Shown here in pieces: positions 52,389 to 62,837 of a stretch of 64,000 nucleotides of DNA (within the stretch, counting starts at the first letter, position 1; every line of letters begins with the position of its first letter). The stretch is from positions 187,278 through 251,277 of the forward strand of contig NZ_RCZG01000003.1 of assembly GCF_006439015.1 (NCBI RefSeq), in the 5' to 3' direction. The notes beneath the pieces are model-generated. The model had not been told where the DNA came from. It worked only from the letters and a program-made list of their open reading frames with translations, and searched no databases. The stretch comes from Mycolicibacterium hodleri. Lineage in GTDB: Bacteria > Actinomycetota > Actinomycetes > Mycobacteriales > Mycobacteriaceae. Both the position numbers and the translations under genes were made by a program.

Positions 52389-53384
52389 TTAGTCGGTGGG
52401 GAAGGTGAAGAGCAGCTTTCCGTCGCGCGAGTGGGTCTGGGCGACGTCGATCGCTTCGCGCCAGTCGTCGAGTGCGAATGTGCGGTTGACGCGGGCGGAT
52501 AGGGTGCCATCGGTGATGAGGTCGACCAGCTGTTGGTACTCGTCCCGGACCTGTGCCAGCGCGGCGCGTTGCCACCAGTTGTGGAGCCAGAATCCGGTGA
52601 GGTTGGCGTGGTTGCCGATGAGGTCGAGTATTGAGAGTTCCGATGGCTTTCCGGAGATGAAGGCGTAGGTGACGAGGGTGCCGTCGTAGCGCAGGTGGTG
52701 GCCCAGGACGGTGCTGGATGGCCCGCCGATCGAATCCACGGCGACGTCGAGTGTGTTGCCAGCCAGTGCGTCGGTGATGTCGGCGTCGAGATTGGGGCCA
52801 TCGATGACGACCCGGTCTGCGCCCCAACTCGCCACGTCCTTGGCGGCTTGCTCGCGCCGCACGACGTTGAGGGTTCGGTGGCCGAAGTGATGGGCGAGTT
52901 TGACGAGGTACTCACCGACCGCGGAGTTGCCGGCGGTTTGGCCGATCCAGCGCTGAGGGGCGTCGGGGGCTCCGTAGTCGCGCAACAACCGGAGCGCGGT
53001 CATGGGGTTGATGCCTAGCATCGCCAGCTGCAAGGCGTCACCGCCGTCGGGGACGACGATCAGGTCGGTCGCCAACGCGGTGGTGTAAGTGGCCCAGGTG
53101 CCGTGCCGATAGGTGGGCAGCAGCGCGACTCGCTTCCCGATCAGTGCGGTGTCGCTGTCTGGGCCGACCGCGACGACACGACCGACGCCCTCGGAGCCGA
53201 TCGTGGTTCCCGGTGTGGGGGTGAGGAAGTACTGGCCGGTGACGTAGAGGAAGTCCGACGGGTTGATGGTCGCTGCCTCCATCTGGACGAGGGCCTCACC
53301 GGACCCTGGGGTGGGTTCGTCGTCGGTGAGCAGTTGCATCGACTGGGCGGGTTCGGAGATCTGGGTCAGTGCTAGGCGTTGCAC
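52389..53384 (-). CDS. MDR-family zinc-free alcohol dehydrogenase/quinone oxidoreductase
   Basis: The 331-residue protein begins MQRLALTQISEPAQSMQLLT; it has ATINPSDFLYVTGQYF, GSEGVGRVVAVG, QTAGNSAVGEYLVKLAHHFG for NAD(P) binding and VVIDGPNLDADITDALAG. No zinc-ligand Cys set is present, as in quinone reductase or trans-2-enoyl-CoA reductase (MECR-like) members. The layout T-I-N-P-S-D is close to MECR. Followed by an LLM gene upstream in the same orientation. Confidence 0.83.
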   Translation of the reverse strand: MQRLALTQISEPAQSMQLLTDDEPTPGSGEALVQMEAATINPSDFLYVTGQYFLTPTPGTTIGSEGVGRVVAVGPDSDTALIGKRVALLPTYRHGTWATYTTALATDLIVVPDGGDALQLAMLGINPMTALRLLRDYGAPDAPQRWIGQTAGNSAVGEYLVKLAHHFGHRTLNVVRREQAAKDVASWGADRVVIDGPNLDADITDALAGNTLDVAVDSIGGPSSTVLGHHLRYDGTLVTYAFISGKPSELSILDLIGNHANLTGFWLHNWWQRAALAQVRDEYQQLVDLITDGTLSARVNRTFALDDWREAIDVAQTHSRDGKLLFTFPTD

Positions 53385-53412
53385 GAGGTGCTCGATTCTT
53401 GGGGTGAAGGGT

Positions 53413-54246
53413 TTAGACGCCGACGGACGCAGCGGCCACGGCGATGTAGTCGTCGAGTTCTCTTAGGGTCGCCGACTCCGGCAGGGTGGGTAGTTGGATG
53501 GCGACGCGCTCGATGCCGCCTTCTGCGTAGCCGGTTAATTCTTCTGGGGTGACGGGACCGACGTGCGCCACGGTGACGGGGGTGTGCACGCCGGTGAGTT
53601 CGCGAAGCCGAGCAGCGTCGGCGGTGACGTCGGCGGCGCTGGCAGCGAAGGCGTACCAGCCGGCCTTGAAGCGGTCGATGCGGTGGAAGGCCGCCGGGCT
53701 GCCGCCAACGTAGAGCGGTGGGCGTGGTCCGTGGACGGGTTTGGGCCAGGTGCTCATCGGCTCGAAATCGACGAATCGACCGTGGTATTCGGCTATGTCT
53801 TCGGCCCAGATCGCTTCCATGGCGGAGAGCCGCTCGTCGCTGATCGGACCGCGGGTCCGTGGGTCGGTGCCGTGCCCGGTCATCTCTTCTCGGTTCCAGC
53901 CGATTCCCACGCCAAGAATGAAGCGTCCGCCTGACAGGACGTCCAGGGAGGCCACTTCCTTGGCAGTGATGATGGGATCGCGCTGGGAGAGCAGGATGAC
54001 GCCGGTGCCGACCAGAAGGCGGCTGGTGACGGTCGCCGCGGCGGTGAGCGCCACGAACGGGTCGAGCACGTGGTAGTACTTCTCGGGCAGTTCGCCGCCC
54101 TCGGGGCTCGGGCTGACCCGCGAGATGGGGATGTGGGTGTGCTCGGCGACGAGCAGGCTGTCGAAACCGCGGTCCTCCAACGCCGTTGCGAGCGCCGTGG
54201 GGGTGATCCCCTGGTCGGTCAAGAACGTCGATATGCCGATCTTCAT
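53413..54246 (-). CDS. LLM-class F420-dependent oxidoreductase
   Basis: The 277-residue protein from ATG 54244-54246 has MKIGISTFLTDQGITPTALA, GFDSLLVAEHTHIPISRVSP, LVGTGVILLSQRDPIITAKE, GRFILGVGIGWNREEMTGHG and PRPPLYVGGSPAAFHRIDRF, all typical of F420-dependent TIGR03619-like enzymes. Its ATG overlaps the GH1 stop (ATGA). It likely uses F420/F420H2 to oxidise or reduce a small molecule. Confidence 0.88.
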   Translation of the reverse strand: MKIGISTFLTDQGITPTALATALEDRGFDSLLVAEHTHIPISRVSPSPEGGELPEKYYHVLDPFVALTAAATVTSRLLVGTGVILLSQRDPIITAKEVASLDVLSGGRFILGVGIGWNREEMTGHGTDPRTRGPISDERLSAMEAIWAEDIAEYHGRFVDFEPMSTWPKPVHGPRPPLYVGGSPAAFHRIDRFKAGWYAFAASAADVTADAARLRELTGVHTPVTVAHVGPVTPEELTGYAEGGIERVAIQLPTLPESATLRELDDYIAVAAASVGV

Positions 54247-55457
54247 GTTTCCTTCAATACTGTCGTGGTGGTGCTTGAGTGCACCGGGGCGTCTGGGTGC
54301 GTGACGGTCGGGTTTTGACGTCCCAGCCAGTTCAGCGATGGATGGGGTGTGCGTTCGAACGTCGCCCGGTCGACCGCGACAAGTCCGAAAGTGGCTGCAT
54401 AGCTGCCCCATTCGTAGTTGTCGAGCAGGCTCCAGTGCAGATAGCCGTCGACGCGGACACCGTCGTCGATGGCGGCGCGCATGGACTGCAGTGCTCGGCC
54501 GGTGAACTCGATGCGTTCTTGGTCGTCGGTGGTGGCGATGCCGTTCTCGGTGACGATGATGGGGACGTCGCCGACGATGCGTGCGGTGCGCCGTAGCGCC
54601 CCGCCGAGCGCTTCGGGGTAGAACTCCCACCCGTTCATCGTCTTTCGGGTCGTGTCGTCGTCGAGTTCGACGGGCTCACCGCCAACGAGGCTGATGCGGA
54701 TGCGGGTGTAGGTCTGCACACCCACCCAGTCGTCACCCGTAGACGCCTGCAGGAACACCTCGTCGCGAGGACGCGTGTACAGGTTCAGGACGTCTTCGGA
54801 GCCGGGTTCGGCCTGGCAGTCCTGCACTGAGACACCCCATCCGACAGCAATGGTCGGGTGGGCATCCTTCAGCTGGGTGCGGGCGGCGTGGTGTACGTCG
54901 ATCAGGACGTCGGTGACACGTGGGTCCGGCAGTGGCAGTCCCTCTCGCAGCGCGGACATCCCCGAGCCCGCGGTGGCGGCGAACATCGCGACGATGTTGG
55001 GTTCGTTGATGGTTCCGACGTGAGCCACACCCGCGAGGACGGGGCTGATGGCCTCGACGTAACGAAGGAAGCGTGCAGCGGCGTCGGGGCTTAGCCAGCC
55101 GCCGGCGCGGCCGAACCAGCCCGGCAGGGTGAAGTGGTGAAGCGTGATGAAGGGTCTCAACCCCCTGCCGACGGCACCGTCGATCATGCGGCGGTAATGC
55201 TCGATCGCAGCGAGGGAGACCTCTCCGTCGGCGGGCTCGATGCGCGACCACTCGATGCCGAAGCGATAATCGGTGAACCCCGCGGCGGCGGCGAGGTCCA
55301 TGTCACCTGGCCAGCGGTGGTAGGCGTCGACCGCGTCGCCGGAGGGCTCGGCGATGGGTGTGCCGGGGGCGTGTTCGAACTCCCACCAGTCCGCGGCCAG
55401 GTTGTTGCCCTCGGTCTGGTGGGCGCCGGTCGCCACACCCCACAGGAAGTCCGACAT
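54243..55457 (-). CDS. GH1-family beta-glucosidase-like glycosidase
   Basis: The 404-residue protein has MSDFLWGVATGAHQTEGNNL, FGIEWSRIEPADGEV, the acid/base Glu in HVGTINEPNIVAMF, the nucleophile Glu in VPIIVTENGIATTDDQERIE and the C-terminal YLHWSLLDNYEWGSYAATFG. Length is a little below the usual 440-480 because several loops are short, but both catalytic acids are present. ATG 55455-55457. In an operon with redox enzymes it may release an aglycone from a plant glycoside. Confidence 0.9.
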   Translation of the reverse strand: MSDFLWGVATGAHQTEGNNLAADWWEFEHAPGTPIAEPSGDAVDAYHRWPGDMDLAAAAGFTDYRFGIEWSRIEPADGEVSLAAIEHYRRMIDGAVGRGLRPFITLHHFTLPGWFGRAGGWLSPDAAARFLRYVEAISPVLAGVAHVGTINEPNIVAMFAATAGSGMSALREGLPLPDPRVTDVLIDVHHAARTQLKDAHPTIAVGWGVSVQDCQAEPGSEDVLNLYTRPRDEVFLQASTGDDWVGVQTYTRIRISLVGGEPVELDDDTTRKTMNGWEFYPEALGGALRRTARIVGDVPIIVTENGIATTDDQERIEFTGRALQSMRAAIDDGVRVDGYLHWSLLDNYEWGSYAATFGLVAVDRATFERTPHPSLNWLGRQNPTVTHPDAPVHSSTTTTVLKET

Positions 55458-55458
55458 G

Positions 55459-56070
55459 TCAGTCCTGCCGCAGTGCGTGTACACCGCTGAGCGAGCCGCC
55501 GAGCTGCATGAGCCGCCCGCCGTCGCGAAGTCCGCCCACGGCGACCGGTGCGAACCCGAGCCGTTCGGCGAACGTCGCGACCTGGTCGCGCGCCGAGTCG
55601 TCGTCGCCGGCGTAGAACACGATTTGGCGGCCTTCGGGGTGTCGTGGATCGGCGGCGATGTGGCTGGCGTAGAGCGTGTTGAACGCCTTGACGACGGTGG
55701 CGCCGGGCAGGTGCCGGGCCACCCATTCGCTGCCGGTTTCCTCGCCGAGGTCCACGAACCCGGAGTACGTCGGTTGGTATTGGGCGAATTGATTCGACAC
55801 GTCGATGACGACACGGCCCGACCAATCCGGTATGGACTCGGCGAGGTCGGGCACCTTGACGAACGGGACGGCCACGATGATCAGGCCGGCGGTCGCCGCG
55901 TCCTGCACGGTGACGGCTCGGGCGCCCTCGCCGAGGCGGGTGACGGTGTCGGTGAGGCTGGCGGGGCCTCGACTATTGCTCAGCAGCACCGAATAACCAG
56001 CTCCCAGTGCGTGTGTGGCCAAGGCCTGAGCCACGGACCCGGATCCGATGATGCCGATGGTGTCGGTCAT
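55459..56070 (-). CDS. NADPH:F420 reductase-like / NAD(P)-binding oxidoreductase
   Basis: The 203-residue protein has MTDTIGIIGSGSVAQALATH with the G-x-G-x-x-A loop, VLLSNSRGPASLTD, and FVDLGEETGSEWVARHLPGA then VVKAFNTLYASH, the pattern of the F420-dependent NADP reductase family. The ATG overlaps the stop of the upstream MDR gene (ATGA). With the LLM enzyme downstream, supply of F420H2 is a reasonable idea, though small members often act on other substrates. Confidence 0.8.
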   Translation of the reverse strand: MTDTIGIIGSGSVAQALATHALGAGYSVLLSNSRGPASLTDTVTRLGEGARAVTVQDAATAGLIIVAVPFVKVPDLAESIPDWSGRVVIDVSNQFAQYQPTYSGFVDLGEETGSEWVARHLPGATVVKAFNTLYASHIAADPRHPEGRQIVFYAGDDDSARDQVATFAERLGFAPVAVGGLRDGGRLMQLGGSLSGVHALRQD

Positions 56071-57077
56071 CGGCTCGTCCCGTCCATGGTGACCAGCACG
56101 GTGCCGACCTTGCCGGGCCGGTCGACGTGGGCGGCGGCGGCGCGGATCTCCTCGAGCGGATACCAGGCGGCGACGTCGAAGTGCGCAGAGAGTCCCTGCG
56201 CGATGGCGGTGGCGCTCGCCAGGTCGGAGCGCCGCTGCTCGACGGGCGCCAACGGCCAGCGACCAATGTTCAGGCCGCGCAGTGCGAGGTCGTGGTGGAC
56301 CAATGTCGCGGCGTGCAGCGGTATGGCTTCGGGTGCCATCAGTCCGTAGACCACCAAGGAACCGCCCGGGGACAGCAGCGACAGCAGGTCCCCGGATCCG
56401 ACGCCACCGATGGGGTCCAACGCCACGGGTATCGGTCGCCCGCCGGCGGCTGCGCGGATCCGGTCCGGCCAATCCGGCGCCTGCGTCGAGATCACCGGCA
56501 CCTCGGGGAACAGCTGCTTGAGCTGATCGGCTCGGTCGTCGCTGCGCACGATGCTGATGGTGGCGATCTGGTGGTGCGCGGAGCCGGCGGTGAACAGCCG
56601 ACCCACCGCCGAGGCGGCCGCGTTGTTGAGGACCACACCATCGAAGCCGACGCTAACGTGCTGTTGGGCGGCGCGGCGCAGCATCAGCACCGTGACGGGG
56701 TTGATCAGCATTTGTGCTGCCACCTGATCGCTGAGCAGATCCGGCACGGCCACGACGCGGTCGGCGTCGACGGTGATCTGCTGGCGCCACGCACCGTCGA
56801 TGAGGAAGGTCGTCACCCTCATCCCCGCCGTCAGCGCGACGCCGGGGCCGGCCTCGACGACCACCCCGGTGGCCTCGGCGCCCGCGATCACCGGCCCGGC
56901 GGAGTCGGGTCGGGCGGCGGCGACCGCTTGCAGATCGCCGGGATGGACCGGGAAGCTGGTCACCTCGATGGTGACCTGCCCCGGGCCTGGGCGGGCGGGG
57001 GCATCGACGTCGGCGATCTCCAGCACCTCGGTGCCGGCGCCGGCCCGCCGGGAGACTACGGCCTTGATGGTGTTCAC
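56067..57077 (-). CDS. MDR-family NADPH:quinone reductase-like protein
   Basis: The 336-residue protein begins MNTIKAVVSRRAGAGTEVLE, with SFPVHPGDLQAV, AGAEATGVVVEAGPG, VVLNNAAASAVGRLFTAG for the nucleotide loop and ALDPIGGVGSGDLLSLLSPG near the end. No zinc ligands are present. Start and stop both overlap neighbours (ATGA), placing it in one long leftward transcript with the NmrA, F420-reductase-like, GH1 and LLM genes. Confidence 0.84.
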   Translation of the reverse strand: MNTIKAVVSRRAGAGTEVLEIADVDAPARPGPGQVTIEVTSFPVHPGDLQAVAAARPDSAGPVIAGAEATGVVVEAGPGVALTAGMRVTTFLIDGAWRQQITVDADRVVAVPDLLSDQVAAQMLINPVTVLMLRRAAQQHVSVGFDGVVLNNAAASAVGRLFTAGSAHHQIATISIVRSDDRADQLKQLFPEVPVISTQAPDWPDRIRAAAGGRPIPVALDPIGGVGSGDLLSLLSPGGSLVVYGLMAPEAIPLHAATLVHHDLALRGLNIGRWPLAPVEQRRSDLASATAIAQGLSAHFDVAAWYPLEEIRAAAAHVDRPGKVGTVLVTMDGTSR

Positions 57078-57994
57078 GACGCGGACACCGGTGCCGGAAT
57101 CGCGTAGGGGCCGTCGTGGCTGAACGCATCGCGGTGAGCATCCACGTACTCCTGGACGGTCATCGGTGTCCTCCCGCCGATCCTCTCGATGACATCATTG
57201 GTGCCGGCGAAGATTCCGTCTCGGTAGTCCTGGACGACGTTGCTCAGGTGCTGCACCAGGTGCGCGGGGAAACCCTTCGCGGTCAGACCGGCCGAGAACT
57301 CGGCGATCTCGATGGGCTCGTAGTGCACCGGGATGGCGAGGGTGTCGCCGATCGTCGCGGCGATGCCGTCCTGGTCGAGTTCCACGGGCCCGACCAAGGG
57401 GTAGATCTGGCGGTCATGCGGCTCGGCGTCCTCCAGGATCGCGGCGATGACGTAGGCCTGGTCTTCGCCGGCGATCGGGGCGTGCCGGCCGGCGCCCATC
57501 GGCAACCGGATGACGCCACTGGATCCGTCGGTGGCCCAGTACCAGTCGAGCCATTCGGCGAAGAACGTCGGCCGCACGTGGGCGGTCAGCATCGGCGTGC
57601 GGTCCAGCAAGCGTTCAGCGATCCAATGGTTCTGTGCCGCATGACTCTTCGCGTCTCGGCGCGCGGAGATTTGGGACATGTTCACGACTGACCGGACACC
57701 CGCGGCGGCGGCGGCTTGGGCGAAGAAGGCGGTCGCCTCCAGCAGTCCGGGGGCGATCGGATAGCAGAAGTACGCGCCGTCGACTCCCTCCATCGCGGCG
57801 CTGACCGCTTCGAAGTCCAGCAGATCACCTACCGCGATCTCGGCACCCGCCGCTGCGAGGCGTTCAGAACGTGCGTCGGCGCTGTGCACGAAAGCTCGCA
57901 CCCGGTGGCCACGCTCGAGCAGCAATCCGACGGTGGTGACGCCGGTGTTTCCGGTGGCCCCGGTGACGAGGAACAACTTTGGTGTGGTGCTCAT
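57074..57994 (-). CDS. NmrA-like NAD(P)-binding protein
   Basis: The 306-residue protein from ATG 57992-57994 begins MSTTPKLFLVTGATGNTGVT, with FVHSADARSERLAAAGAEIA, NMSQISARRDAKSHAAQNHW and HVRPTFFAEWLDW. It is a paralogue of the genes at 39335 and 42327. A second ATG at 58031-58033 overlapping the hydrolase stop would add 13 residues. Likely a redox-sensing or quinone-reductase-type protein. Confidence 0.84.
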   Translation of the reverse strand: MSTTPKLFLVTGATGNTGVTTVGLLLERGHRVRAFVHSADARSERLAAAGAEIAVGDLLDFEAVSAAMEGVDGAYFCYPIAPGLLEATAFFAQAAAAAGVRSVVNMSQISARRDAKSHAAQNHWIAERLLDRTPMLTAHVRPTFFAEWLDWYWATDGSSGVIRLPMGAGRHAPIAGEDQAYVIAAILEDAEPHDRQIYPLVGPVELDQDGIAATIGDTLAIPVHYEPIEIAEFSAGLTAKGFPAHLVQHLSNVVQDYRDGIFAGTNDVIERIGGRTPMTVQEYVDAHRDAFSHDGPYAIPAPVSAS

Positions 57995-58029
57995 GTCGAT
58001 TCTTTCTGTGGTGGTTGGGTTTTCGGTGT

Positions 58030-58914
<885 letters not shown>

Positions 58915-58926
58915 TCAACGCCTGCA

Positions 58927-59676
58927 TCAGATCTCCACGATTCCGCCGTCGACCACCAGGTCGAATCCCGTCGTGTAGCTGCTCTGATCCGAGACCAAGT
59001 AGTAGACGCCGCTGGCGATCTCGTCGGACCGGCCGAGGCGACCCATGGGAATGATCGACGTGAAACCGTCGGTGCCCTCAGCGAGTTCGGCTTCGGTGGC
59101 GAACTGCTTTCCCAGGATGGGGGTGTCGATGACCCCGGGGCTGAGGACGTTGACCCTGATCCCGCGGTCGATGAGTTCCGCGGCCCACGTCCGCCCGAAC
59201 GAGCGGATCGCGGCCTTGGTGGCCGCGTACACGCCGTAGGAGGGGAAGCCCTTCACGTTCATCCCGGACGACATCAGCACGATTGCGCCGCCGTTCGTCA
59301 TCAACGACAGTGCTTTCTGAACGGTGAAGTAGGTCCCCCGCGCGTTGGTGCCGAACAGCGTGTCGAAGTGCTCCGGAGTGACGTCGGCACCATCGGCCAG
59401 GTCGATCGTGCCGGCGTTCGCGACCACGATGTCCAAGCGCCCCTTCTCGGCCCGGATCGTGTCATAGAGACGGTCCAGATCCGCGAGGTCAGCGATGTCG
59501 CCCCGGACGGCACGGACATCGTGGCCGATCGCGGCGTGCGCCTTCTCCAACTCGGTGGTACGACGCCCGGTGAGGTAGACGAACGCGCCTTCATCCACCA
59601 GGCGTTGAGCCACGGCGAGCCCGATGCCCGCACTTGCACCGGTGACCAGCGCGATCTTGCCGTCGAGACTGCTCAT
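58927..59676 (-). CDS. Short-chain dehydrogenase/reductase
   Basis: This 249-residue classical SDR has TGASAGIGLAVAQRLVDEGA, VVANAGTIDLADGA, Ser in VLMSSGMNV, Y-A-A-T-K, and the C-terminal TGFDLVVDGGIVEI. It heads the leftward gene series that ends at 52389, with a 60-base gap to the hydrolase. The divergent neighbour is the LuxR-type regulator at 59782. Confidence 0.88.
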   Translation of the reverse strand: MSSLDGKIALVTGASAGIGLAVAQRLVDEGAFVYLTGRRTTELEKAHAAIGHDVRAVRGDIADLADLDRLYDTIRAEKGRLDIVVANAGTIDLADGADVTPEHFDTLFGTNARGTYFTVQKALSLMTNGGAIVLMSSGMNVKGFPSYGVYAATKAAIRSFGRTWAAELIDRGIRVNVLSPGVIDTPILGKQFATEAELAEGTDGFTSIIPMGRLGRSDEIASGVYYLVSDQSSYTTGFDLVVDGGIVEI

Positions 59677-59781
59677 CGTTGGTTCTCCTGAGGTGGTGGG
59701 TTCGACGAATCGACCGTAGGTTCAGCAGCGGGCTCGCCGAATCACACATCCGTGCGATATCCAGCGACGGGAGGCGCTCTG

Positions 59782-62592
59782 ATGACGTCAGTTCATCGGC
59801 GGCGGCCACTACGCGGTCGAGACGAACAAATGGCCGCCGCGGCGGAGATCCTCCACGCTGCACTGGTCGATGGTCGGGCCGGCACAATCGTCGTCCGTGG
59901 GCCCGCAGGCTGCGGCAAGAGCCGGTTGATGTCCTCGATCGTCGGTGCGGCCGGAGACCTGCGCTTCGACGTGCTCGCGGGCAGTGGGGACATGGACGCG
60001 ACGTCGATGCCGCTGGCCCCGCTCCTTCAAGCGGTGCTCGGGGGCGCGCCCCCCTTGATGGATCGACTTTCCGTTCAGGAACTGCTGAGCAACGACGACG
60101 CACGCTACGTCATCATCGAAGAGATCATCGAGTCGCTCGAACGAGTCGCTCGACGACAACCCCTCCTCATCGCGATCGACGATATTCAGTTCAGCGATCC
60201 CACCACCCTGTTCGCCTTGCGGGTGATGGCCGAACGTCTCAGCGCCGAACCCGTCGTGTGGATGGTGGGAGTTCGCGAACCAGTGCACGACGAGGGCATC
60301 GTGCGGACCATCGACCGGCTGGAGTCCTTGAACACGGCGATCCTGTCGCTACCGCGGTTGGCGCAGCACACGCTGGCGCAGATCGCAGAAGACTTCCTAG
60401 GCGCAACGCTCGATGACAACCTCCGAACCATCGTCGCCCAGACCGACGGACAGGTCATCGATCTCGTCGAGATCCTGCGTGGCCTAATCGATGAGCGTCG
60501 CATCGACATAGTCGGTGGCCGCGCCACGCTCGACGACATGAGTGCACCGACTCGGCTCCGTGAGTCGGTGAATCGGCGCATGGCCGGATTGCCACCTGAG
60601 GCAGCCGATTTCGTCGCCGCCGCGGCTGTGGTGAGACCTGACGTCACCGCGCGGGTGGTCGCCGCGATGCTCGGCAGACCAATCGAGGAGGCGACGGCTG
60701 CGCTCGGTGCCGCCGAGCAGGCGCAGCTCGTCGTCAACGTCGATGGTAGGTACGCGTTTCGGCATGACCTGGTGCGTGCAGCGGTCGAGATGACACTCGA
60801 ACCCGACAGGCGGCGTGAACTTCGACGGACCGCGGTCGACGCTCGACTCGACGAAGGAGCCCCCGTACTGGAGGTGGCCACCGCACTATCGGTGTCGGCG
60901 AACAGAGGGGACGCACAGGCGGCGGGACTACTCGAGCACGCCGCGGAGAAAGCCTCCACCACGAATCCCTCGACGGGTGCAGATCTGGTCGGTCGAGCAG
61001 CCGAGCTGGTCGTCGACGACCCGGCCCGCCGGGGTCGGCTCCTCGCACGACAGGTGATGCTGCTGTGGCAAGCAGGCCGTGGCATCGAGGCCCAACGCAT
61101 CGGGGAACAGGCATTGATGGGTGGGCTGAGCGCGACCGACGAAGCCGAGGTACGCCTTGGACTCGCACAAGTAACCGCCGAACATTCCTATCAGGAGGCG
61201 GGTCGCCACGCAGCACTGGCCTTGGCGCTACCTGGACTGACGGCCGGGACCCGAGCGAAACTGTTTGCCGCACAATGCGTCACCAAGATCACGTTGAACG
61301 ACTTCGTCGACCTCGAGACTGACCTGGCCGCCGGCCTCGGCTACGCGCGCGCATCTCATGACCACGTGTCAGAGGCATCGCTACTGGCGACCCAATCGAC
61401 GCTGTCGTTCCAACAGATGGACTGGGCGTTGGCGATCACGCAGGCCGCACAGGGCATGCGAGTCGCCGAACACGTCACCGCCGAGACCACGATGTGGTCC
61501 CCGAAGGCGATCTGGCAAGCAATTCTCCTCAGCGCCACGGGTTCACCCAGTGACGCGCTGCGCCTCACCGACGACGGCATCGCCGAAGCAAACGCCGGGC
61601 GGCAAGGAGCGGCGCTCAGTCTCTGGATGATGATCCGCAGCCGTGTCCTTCTGGAGTCCGGTCGATTGTCGGACGCACAGGCCGAAGCCGAGACGGTGCT
61701 CACGATGAGCGACTGGCGGGAACGAAGCACGATGGCCGACTACACCGTCAACTTCGTGCTGCGCCGCGTCGCTCAGTACACCGGCGAGCCCGGTGCCCTC
61801 GCCCGCACGAGATCCGGTGCCGCCCAAATGGCGCGGGACCCGGTGCGCAACGTCCGGCGGCAAGGGAAGTGGCTCGCCACCCTCGACGCAGACTATGACG
61901 GCCATCCCGACCTCGCCGTCGAACTGGCCGCCGAGGGCGTCGCCGAGTACGGCCAACTCGGCAACGCGTTCTCCCTCGACCCGGCCGACGAGCCGCTCTT
62001 CGCGCGCATCGCCGCCAGAGCAGGCCGTCCCGATCTCGCCGATCGAGCAGCTCGATACACCGAAACGCGGGCCAGTCGAAACCCTGGATTCCCCATTCTG
62101 CAGGCGATCGCGCGACACACCCGCGGTCTCATCGACGACGACCCCGAACTGCTCGGCGAGGCGGCCGCGTCATTCGCCGACACCGACCGCCCACTCCCGC
62201 GTGCCGCAGCGCTCGAAGACGCCGGTCGGTCCAGCCAACACCGAGACACCGCCATTGCCCTGTTGGATCAAGCGCACCAGCTGTACTCCACGGCAGGCGC
62301 GCTTCGTGACGCCGCCCGCACCCGGCAACGACTACGCACACTCGGCGTTCGTCGACGCCAACCCAGTAACACCGTGACACAACAGCTTGCGACCCTGACA
62401 CCGTCGGAAATGGCGGTAGTCGACCTTGTCGCACGAGGCGCCACCAACCGTGAAGTGGCGACACAGTTGTTTCTCTCGCCGCACACCGTAAACACCCATC
62501 TGCGACACGCCTTCACCAAGATCGGTGTCCGCTCCCGCGTCGAACTCGCCCGCCTTCGCGTCCTCAGCGAACAGGGAGAGCCGGAAACATAG
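59782..62592 (+). CDS. LuxR-family ATP-binding transcriptional regulator (LAL/MalT-like)
   Basis: The 936-residue protein has an AAA/NTPase domain with Walker A GPAGCGKS at residues 40-47 and a Walker B-like LLIAIDDIQFSD near 130. A long helical, TPR-like middle follows, then a C-terminal LuxR HTH (LTPSEMAVVDLVARGATNRE then VATQLFLSPHTVNTHLRHAF). ATG 59782 follows GGGAGG by seven bases; ATG 59752 is less likely. LALs activate catabolic or secondary-metabolite genes. It diverges from the SDR/hydrolase/NmrA series and is the likely regulator of those leftward genes. Confidence 0.9.
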   Translation: MTSVHRRRPLRGRDEQMAAAAEILHAALVDGRAGTIVVRGPAGCGKSRLMSSIVGAAGDLRFDVLAGSGDMDATSMPLAPLLQAVLGGAPPLMDRLSVQELLSNDDARYVIIEEIIESLERVARRQPLLIAIDDIQFSDPTTLFALRVMAERLSAEPVVWMVGVREPVHDEGIVRTIDRLESLNTAILSLPRLAQHTLAQIAEDFLGATLDDNLRTIVAQTDGQVIDLVEILRGLIDERRIDIVGGRATLDDMSAPTRLRESVNRRMAGLPPEAADFVAAAAVVRPDVTARVVAAMLGRPIEEATAALGAAEQAQLVVNVDGRYAFRHDLVRAAVEMTLEPDRRRELRRTAVDARLDEGAPVLEVATALSVSANRGDAQAAGLLEHAAEKASTTNPSTGADLVGRAAELVVDDPARRGRLLARQVMLLWQAGRGIEAQRIGEQALMGGLSATDEAEVRLGLAQVTAEHSYQEAGRHAALALALPGLTAGTRAKLFAAQCVTKITLNDFVDLETDLAAGLGYARASHDHVSEASLLATQSTLSFQQMDWALAITQAAQGMRVAEHVTAETTMWSPKAIWQAILLSATGSPSDALRLTDDGIAEANAGRQGAALSLWMMIRSRVLLESGRLSDAQAEAETVLTMSDWRERSTMADYTVNFVLRRVAQYTGEPGALARTRSGAAQMARDPVRNVRRQGKWLATLDADYDGHPDLAVELAAEGVAEYGQLGNAFSLDPADEPLFARIAARAGRPDLADRAARYTETRASRNPGFPILQAIARHTRGLIDDDPELLGEAAASFADTDRPLPRAAALEDAGRSSQHRDTAIALLDQAHQLYSTAGALRDAARTRQRLRTLGVRRRQPSNTVTQQLATLTPSEMAVVDLVARGATNREVATQLFLSPHTVNTHLRHAFTKIGVRSRVELARLRVLSEQGEPET

Positions 62593-62748
62593 CGACGGCT
62601 CCTGTGTGTGATCCACCCTCACGAGACCGGGTCACTCCAGACGGCACCTTGGACAATCCCGTGCCCATCGACCGGGCGCAGCTTGCATCGTCATCACTTT
62701 GATGGACGGTCGGTCACTGATCTTGCGTTCTCGGGCGCTCTGCCGAGG

Positions 62749-62802
62749 AATTCTCACTTTCATGTCCAATTGGACATCAGGTGGACATTTCACTTGAGAA
62801 TT
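62749..62802. repeat. 54-bp palindromic repeat, copy 5
   Basis: The best-preserved copy: AATTCTCACTTTCA, TGTCCAATTGGACA, TCAGG, then TGGACATTTCACTTGAGAATT. Outer arms AATTCTCA/TGAGAATT are exact complements. It lies between the LuxR gene and dnaB, about 35 bases from the dnaB stop. Confidence 0.8.
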
Positions 62803-62837
62803 GGACATCAAACTTGAGAAGCCACAACAAGAATTAC